The notes beneath the pieces are model-generated. The model saw only the letters and a list, made by a program, of their open reading frames with translations, made no database searches and was not told the origin of the DNA. Shown here piece by piece: positions 60,089-64,000 of a stretch of 64,000 nucleotides of DNA. The stretch spans positions 1,240,001 through 1,304,000 of the forward strand of contig OY970336.1 of the NCBI GenBank assembly GCA_963717455.1, read 5' to 3'. The DNA comes from Bog-473 sp963717455 (GTDB lineage: Bacteria; Actinomycetota; Acidimicrobiia; Acidimicrobiales; RAAP-2). A program made the position numbers and the translations under genes. Position 1 is the stretch's first letter; every line of letters begins with the position of its first letter.

Positions 60089-60748
60089 TCAGAGCCCGCA
60101 GGCGTAGCGGGTCGTCCAGGGTGCCCAGCCGCGCTGGGCGAAGAGCCGGAGGGCGGCCGCGTCCTGCGTGGCCGCAGGGTACGACTCGGCCGGACCCGGC
60201 AAGCCGGTGACGCTCGTCCACGTCCCGTTCTCGAACTGGTACGCCCCGCCGTTGCCCACGCTGTAGTTGCCACCCGACTCGTGCTGTCGGATGCAGGCCC
60301 AGTCCGGCGTGTTGGTGCTCGTGGCGTCCGACACGCCGCCGGCCGGTGCCGGTGCCGGTGCGGGTGCGGGTGCCGCTGTCGCGGCTGCCTGGGCCCGGGC
60401 TGCCGCCGCCTGTGCCTGGTTTGCTGCGGCGGCGGCCCGCTGGGCTGCCTGCTGCTGGAGCGCCTTGATGAACGCGGCGTCCTGGAGGGACTTCATGAAG
60501 GCGATGTCCTTGAGGTACGTGGCCTCCTGCTGCGCGGCCACTGCGTTGGAGTACGTCGCCAGCTTCGCCACCCTCCGGGCTTGGGCGTACGACATGAGCT
60601 TCGAGTCGATCTTCACAGCTCTGTGCTGGCTGATCGCCTCATGTCGGGTCACCCGTGCCGAAGCTGCGGGAATGCTGAACAACGCGAAAAGTAATGTGGG
60701 TAAGACAATGACGGCCACGGCCGTCCCTAGTGCAATGCGGATCCGCAC
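60089..60748 (-). CDS. Rpf (resuscitation-promoting factor)-like secreted transglycosylase, paralog B
   Basis: 219 aa. N-terminal signal or anchor (RIALGTAVAVIVLPTLLFALF), helical YAQARRVAKLATYSNAVAAQQ segment, a long Ala/Gln-rich and APAPAP linker (95-137), then the Rpf lysozyme-like domain: DWACIRQHESGGNYSVGNGGAYQFENGTWTSVTG, with catalytic E157 (HESGGN), ending RYACGL. Acts on peptidoglycan outside the membrane. GTG with GGGAGGTGCC upstream. Confidence 0.88.
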   Translation of the reverse strand: MRIRIALGTAVAVIVLPTLLFALFSIPAASARVTRHEAISQHRAVKIDSKLMSYAQARRVAKLATYSNAVAAQQEATYLKDIAFMKSLQDAAFIKALQQQAAQRAAAAANQAQAAAARAQAAATAAPAPAPAPAPAGGVSDATSTNTPDWACIRQHESGGNYSVGNGGAYQFENGTWTSVTGLPGPAESYPAATQDAAALRLFAQRGWAPWTTRYACGL

Positions 60749-60900
60749 GGCACCTCCCTTCGTCGGGCGCGTCGTTGCGCCAGGCTCTGCTCGGTGTAGG
60801 CGGGCTCCGGCCATTGCATTCGCGCCCCGAACGGAGAGCGGGCAGGCATCTTCCGTTCTGGCAGATCGCCGCAGGGTGTGCGGCCGGTTGTGTACAGCCC
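60749..60900 (-). ncRNA. Conserved 5' leader of rpf paralog B (candidate cis-regulatory RNA)
   Basis: 152 nt. Stems on the minus strand: GCCGCA/TGCGGC, then GAACGGA/TCCGTTC (7 bp), CGGGG.../GCCCG, and GGCGC/GCGCC with a 6-nt loop. Loops differ from paralog A while stems are kept or rebuilt. The leader runs directly into GAAGGGAGG of the gene. It could be a riboswitch or another regulated leader. Confidence 0.6.
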
Positions 60901-61033
60901 TCGGGGGTGGTTCTGGTCTCGTCCTCGATTCGTGGCCCGGGACGCCTGCGGGCAGGCGCGCCATGACCTTGGTCAGTCTGGATAGATCCGATCGACCGAA
61001 TGCTTCCTGTATGCAACCGGAACTTTGCTCACG

Positions 61034-61043
61034 GCATGCATGC
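61034..61043. repeat. GCATGCATGC palindrome
   Basis: Perfect 10-bp palindrome, probably a protein site or chance, in the regulatory region upstream of the rpf-like gene. Confidence 0.25.
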
Positions 61044-61082
61044 AAAAGGCCGATATGAAATGGCGGTGACTAATGTAGCAGC

Positions 61083-61099
61083 CGGGTTACGAAAACCCG
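61083..61099. repeat. Hairpin CGGGTT-ACGAA-AACCCG
   Basis: Six perfect base pairs with a 5-base loop in the intergenic region; outer bases GCC/GGC could extend it. Orientation and role unclear. Confidence 0.3.
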
Positions 61100-61146
61100 A
61101 CGGCAAGTTTAAAGCATCGCTTTGAGCTGGGCTTTTATGAAGGGAC

Positions 61147-61166
61147 TTTGTGATATAGATCACAAA
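61147..61166. promoter_or_regulatory. CRP/GlxR-type binding site (perfect consensus)
   Basis: Arms TTTGTGAT and ATCACAAA around 4 bases; the core TGTGATATAGATCACA matches TGTGA-N6-TCACA exactly. It lies between the rpf paralog B leader (minus) and the acyl-CoA ligase (plus, start 61356). M. tuberculosis rpfA is known to be under Crp (Rv3676) control, which makes this placement sensible. Confidence 0.75.
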
Positions 61167-61355
61167 ACCCCTGGTCGGACGTTTCTATTTAGATCAATAG
61201 CAGACATAAATTTGTTCTCAATTTCCTAAATATGCGCCTGACCAGTAGCAACGGCTGATCCCGGAAAGAGAATTCGGCCCGTTTGCCCCCGGAGCGGGGG
61301 CCACACGGCGCTGCATAGGGTCCGGTCCCGGAACGTCGCCGCGAGGAGGTCTGCT

Positions 61356-62966
61356 GTGCCAGAGGGTGTCTTTGTCGCCGAGAGCGACCGCTTCACGGTG
61401 GCGGGGCTGATCCGGCACCTGGCCCGCGTGCAGCCGGGCCACGAGATGCTCGTGCTCGGCGACGAGCGGCGCACCTGGGGCGAGGAGTTCGACCGCGCCT
61501 GCCGGGTGGCGCGGGCGGCACAGCGCGACGGGCTCGACGTCGGGGACCGCATCGCGTTCCTCGACCGCAACGGCATGGCCTACTTCGACTTCCTCTTTGG
61601 CGGATCGCTGATCGGCGCGGTGAACGTGGCGGTCAACTGGCGCCTCGCCCCCGCCGAGATGGCGGCCATCATCGACGACTCCGGGGCACCGTTGCTCGTG
61701 GTCCACACCGACTATCTCGAAGCGGTCGCGGCCATGCCGGGCGGCCTGCCTGCCGTGCGACGGATCGTAGTTGTCGGGGACGCGGGCGCCGTGGAAGGCG
61801 TCGACCGGCGGGCAGAACCCTTCTCGTCCTGGGTCGAGGGATGTCCGGCGGAAGATCCGGGCCATGTCGGGCCGCCCGACGAGGTGAGCATGCAGCTCTA
61901 CACCTCGGGCACCACCGGCCTGCCCAAGGGCGTCATGTTGACCAACGCCAACCTGTCGACGGCCATCGGCTCCGCCGGGGACACCTTCAGCATCTCGGAC
62001 GACACCGTCAGCCTCGTGGCCATGCCGCTGTTCCACATCGGGGGGTCCGGCTGGGCCCTGTGCGCGATGTCCCGAGGAGGTCGGTCCATCATCCTGCGCG
62101 ACGTCGATCCCACGGTGCTGCTCGACCTCATCGCTCGGGAAGGCATCACCGAGATGTTCGTGGTCCCGGCCGTGCTGATGATGCTGCTCGCCACCCCCTC
62201 CCTGACCACGACGGACCTCTCGAGCCTCCGGCTGATCTTCTACGGCGCGTCTCCGATCTCCGAAGACGTGCTCGTGAAGTGCATGTCCGCCTTCGGCTGC
62301 GGCTTCTGCCAGGTCTACGGGATGACCGAGACGACCGGCGCCATCACGGCGCTGCCGTTCGACGACCATGACCCCGACGGCCCACGGCGCGGCCTCCTAC
62401 GCTCAGCCGGGAAGCCGCACCAGAGCGTGGAGCTCCGGGTCGTCGATCCCGACACTGGGAAGGATGCCGACGTGGGCGAGGTCGGCGAAGTGTGGACACG
62501 CTCCCCCTACAACATGGCCGGCTACTGGGGAAAACAGGACGAGACGGCGAGGACCATCGACGCCGACGGGTGGCTGCGCACCGGCGACGCCGGGTACTTC
62601 GACGATCACGGGTACATCTACCTGCACGACCGGATCAAGGACATGGTCGTCAGCGGAGGCGAGAACATCTACCCGGCTGAAGTGGAGAACGTGCTCCTGT
62701 CCCACCCGGCCGTCGTGGACGCCGCGGTCATCGGCGTGCCCGACGACAAGTGGGGTGAGACCGTGAAGGCGATCGTCGTGCTGGCGGCGGGCGCGGACCT
62801 CGACGAGGACGATGTCATCGCGCACTGCCGACGGAGCCTGGCGCACTACAAGTGCCCGACCTCGGTGGACGCGGTCGACGCCCTGCCGCGCAACCCCTCC
62901 GGCAAGATCCTCAAACGCGAGCTGCGGGCGCCCTACTGGGTGGGCAAGCAGCGGTCGATCAACTGA
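61356..62966 (+). CDS. Acyl-CoA synthetase / AMP-dependent ligase
   Basis: 536 aa. A3 motif YTSGTTGLPKGVML, A5-like YGMTETTG, A7 WLRTGD, A8 region DRIKDMVVSGGENIYPAEVE, and A10 LPRNPSGKILK with the catalytic lysine. Activates a carboxylic acid to its CoA thioester via an acyl-AMP. GTG with GAGGAGG upstream. The substrate is probably a fatty or aromatic/steroid acid. Confidence 0.93.
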   Translation: MPEGVFVAESDRFTVAGLIRHLARVQPGHEMLVLGDERRTWGEEFDRACRVARAAQRDGLDVGDRIAFLDRNGMAYFDFLFGGSLIGAVNVAVNWRLAPAEMAAIIDDSGAPLLVVHTDYLEAVAAMPGGLPAVRRIVVVGDAGAVEGVDRRAEPFSSWVEGCPAEDPGHVGPPDEVSMQLYTSGTTGLPKGVMLTNANLSTAIGSAGDTFSISDDTVSLVAMPLFHIGGSGWALCAMSRGGRSIILRDVDPTVLLDLIAREGITEMFVVPAVLMMLLATPSLTTTDLSSLRLIFYGASPISEDVLVKCMSAFGCGFCQVYGMTETTGAITALPFDDHDPDGPRRGLLRSAGKPHQSVELRVVDPDTGKDADVGEVGEVWTRSPYNMAGYWGKQDETARTIDADGWLRTGDAGYFDDHGYIYLHDRIKDMVVSGGENIYPAEVENVLLSHPAVVDAAVIGVPDDKWGETVKAIVVLAAGADLDEDDVIAHCRRSLAHYKCPTSVDAVDALPRNPSGKILKRELRAPYWVGKQRSIN

Positions 62967-63207
62967 ATCTGGTGTGACCGGCCGCTGCTCGCAGTGGCCT
63001 CGAGCCAGGGGGACAGCGACTAATCTTGCTCTTTCCGCTGTTCACGGCGTCCTTCACCTTCTCGCCGGCCTGTTTCAAATGGCCCACGACCTGGTCGGCC
63101 TTGCCCTCGGCCTCCAGCCCCTTGTCGTCGGTCGCGCCACCGACGACTTCCTTCGCCTTTCCCCGTGCGGTCTCCGCCGCGTTCTTCGCCTTGTCCTCGA
63201 GTGCCAT
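62959..63207 (-). CDS. CsbD-like stress-response protein
   Basis: 82 aa. ALEDKAKNAAETARGKAKEVVGGATDDKGLEAEGKADQVVGHLKQAGEKVKDAV is the CsbD-like pattern of Lys/Glu-rich helices. Hydrophilic, probably sigma-factor-controlled. ATG with GAGGAGG upstream. The C-terminal 20 residues (SRCPPGSRPLRAAAG) are atypical. It overlaps the convergent ligase 3' end by 8 bp. Confidence 0.85.
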   Translation of the reverse strand: MALEDKAKNAAETARGKAKEVVGGATDDKGLEAEGKADQVVGHLKQAGEKVKDAVNSGKSKISRCPPGSRPLRAAAGHTRFS

Positions 63208-63280
63208 CGTCGTTGCCTCCTCTTTTCGTGTCCGCGGTCCATACCCGAAGGACAGCGCGCCAATCAGAGGCGCGACCCAC

Positions 63281-64000
63281 CTAGCCGAAGGTGAAGTCGT
63301 AGGCCTGCACGCCGGGCGACACCGTGAGCGTGAGCTCCCCTGTCTGCAGCACGCTGCCCGACAGCAACGTGTAGAGCTTGGGGACCCCGCCGACGCTCAG
63401 CGTCGTGAGGTGACGGCCGTTGTACGCCACGCCGACCGTGCCCTGCCCACTCATGACGAGGTACACGTCGTCGGCGGTGAACTGGAGGCCGAGCGTGGCG
63501 TGGGATCCGGCCGTCGCTTCCTCGCTGTGGACCGTCCACGTGCCACCGAAGGCAAGGCTGTTGGACGCGATGGTGGACGGCGCGTGGTAGACGATCGTCT
63601 TGTCCGGTTGCACCGCTGTGCCTACCTCGTTGTTCAAGCGGCCGTAGCCGACGTAGCTCTCGGGGGTCAGTGAGCTGTTGGTCGGCGTCTTGTCCGGGAT
63701 ATCGGTGCGGGCCGGCAGGTCGGTGACCCCGTTGGCGGTGAGGAGCATGCGGATGTTGCTCTCCATGGTGCCGTAGCCGCCTTCGCCGAAGTTGTAGGCG
63801 CGCACGACGCCCGTGGGGTCGATGAGGTAGTCCGCCGGCCAGTAGTTGTTGTTGTAGGCGGTCCAGGTGGCGAGGTTGTCGTCCACGGCGACCGGGTAGT
63901 CGATGCCCAGGGTCCCAGCCGCGCTCTCCACGTTGGACACCACGTGCTCGAACGCGAACTCCGGAGCCGAGACCCCGACGACCACGAAGCCGTCCTTCTT
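63281..64000 (-). CDS. DipZ-like protein, C-terminal part (thioredoxin-like plus CBM-like domain); 5' end outside the window
   Basis: At least 239 aa visible; the frame is open past 64000. KKDGFVVVGVSAPEFAFEHVVSNVESAA, PVAVDDNLATWTAYNNNYWPADYLIDPTGVVRAYNFGEGGYGTMESNIRMLL is the thioredoxin-like domain of DipZ. A carbohydrate-binding-like beta domain (TIVYHAPSTIASNSLAFGGTWTVHSEEAT...QAYDFTFG) ends the protein. The missing upstream part should hold the CcdA-like membrane domain and the CxxC site. Extracellular thiol chemistry is likely. Confidence 0.8.
   Translation of the reverse strand, partial: KKDGFVVVGVSAPEFAFEHVVSNVESAAGTLGIDYPVAVDDNLATWTAYNNNYWPADYLIDPTGVVRAYNFGEGGYGTMESNIRMLLTANGVTDLPARTDIPDKTPTNSSLTPESYVGYGRLNNEVGTAVQPDKTIVYHAPSTIASNSLAFGGTWTVHSEEATAGSHATLGLQFTADDVYLVMSGQGTVGVAYNGRHLTTLSVGGVPKLYTLLSGSVLQTGELTLTVSPGVQAYDFTFG

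Larger units (their letters stand above)
60901..61355. other. Intergenic region upstream of rpf paralog B and the acyl-CoA ligase
   Basis: Partly A+T-rich (61060-61240), unlike the rest of the window. It contains a CRP-like site (61147-61166), a hairpin CGGGTT/AACCCG at 61083-61099, and a GCATGCATGC palindrome at 61034-61043. It should hold the promoter of the rpf gene (minus) and of the ligase (plus). No open frame worth reporting. Confidence 0.5.

Noticed and set aside
59861..60900. c-di-AMP (ydaO) or cobalamin riboswitch in the rpf leaders
   Set aside because: Actinobacterial rpf leaders often carry ydaO, so I looked for its conserved pieces and for the B12 box. Resemblance was only in short stretches, not in the order or spacing. 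I keep the structured-leader claim but not the class.
1..64000. tRNA, rRNA, insertion sequences, phage genes, plasmid origins
   Set aside because: I searched by eye for CCA-ended cloverleafs, transposase motifs and terminal inverted repeats and found none convincing. A tool search would be needed to exclude small RNAs.

Overview
The window is G+C-rich, densely packed bacterial DNA with many GTG starts and ATGA/GTGA stop-start overlaps. The gene content points to a high-GC actinobacterium: an F420-type LLM oxidoreductase, DinB/mycothiol-type proteins, Rpf-like cell-wall lytic proteins, a DipZ-like protein, a Tat protein with an LAFTG anchor motif, a P450 with a 3Fe-4S ferredoxin, and many acyl-CoA, Baeyer-Villiger and crotonase enzymes. 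Acidimicrobiia is my best guess, at low confidence. I saw no tRNA, rRNA, CRISPR array, insertion sequence or phage gene.

Layout. 1-12.4 kb holds two complete branched-chain-amino-acid-type (Liv) ABC transporters on the minus strand. The first has a fused LivH-LivM permease; the second is livG-F-H-M-J. A membrane fatty acid desaturase and a 1-kb gene-poor stretch lie between them. 12.8-18.0 kb carries a cysteine-dioxygenase-like cupin plus rhodanese pair, an ArsR/AHSA1/DinB operon, an FMN reductase and a second DinB protein. 16.8-19.9 kb is a compact modification-type cluster: PF14907 nucleotidyltransferase, Tat/LAFTG protein, HPr-kinase-like protein, PqqD-like protein. 20-27 kb has two phytanoyl-CoA-type dioxygenases flanking a GNAT and a crotonase, a P450 with its ferredoxin, and a divergent MFS/TetR pair with a clear operator. 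27-32.9 kb is catabolic (SDR, VOC, BVMO, quinone oxidoreductase) and includes a frameshifted hydrolase/adenylate cyclase. 33-34.2 kb holds a decayed SRPBCC-DinB fusion. 34.1-38.9 kb is a five-gene minus-strand operon (LLM oxidoreductase, DUF1330, nitroreductase, amidohydrolase, zwf).

39-49.7 kb contains hydrolases, Maf, a 5'-truncated cation efflux gene, three 31-bp hairpin repeats, an acyl-CoA dehydrogenase, a carbon-nitrogen hydrolase, an agmatinase-type ureohydrolase, a class-C beta-lactamase-fold esterase and an SDR. 49.8-58.2 kb is a complete Kdp potassium system: an extra 27-aa membrane ORF, kdpF, A, B, C, an OB-fold gene, the regulator kdpE, and a KdpD sensor split into two divergently transcribed genes. 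58-64 kb has a nucleosidase, a limonene-epoxide-hydrolase-like enzyme, two paralogous Rpf-like genes, an acyl-CoA ligase, a CsbD-like protein and the 3' part of a DipZ-like gene.

The strongest leads are four. First, the two rpf-like genes share a leader of about 150 nt that varies by compensatory changes and a 5-nt indel, which suggests a structured regulatory RNA. Second, the kinase/PqqD/nucleotidyltransferase cluster sits beside a secreted Ser/Thr-rich candidate substrate. Third, the split KdpD has an 18-bp palindrome between its halves, and 11-bp-phased TTGAC repeats lie before kdp. Fourth, there are two CRP-like sites, upstream of a Liv operon and in the rpf/ligase intergenic region.
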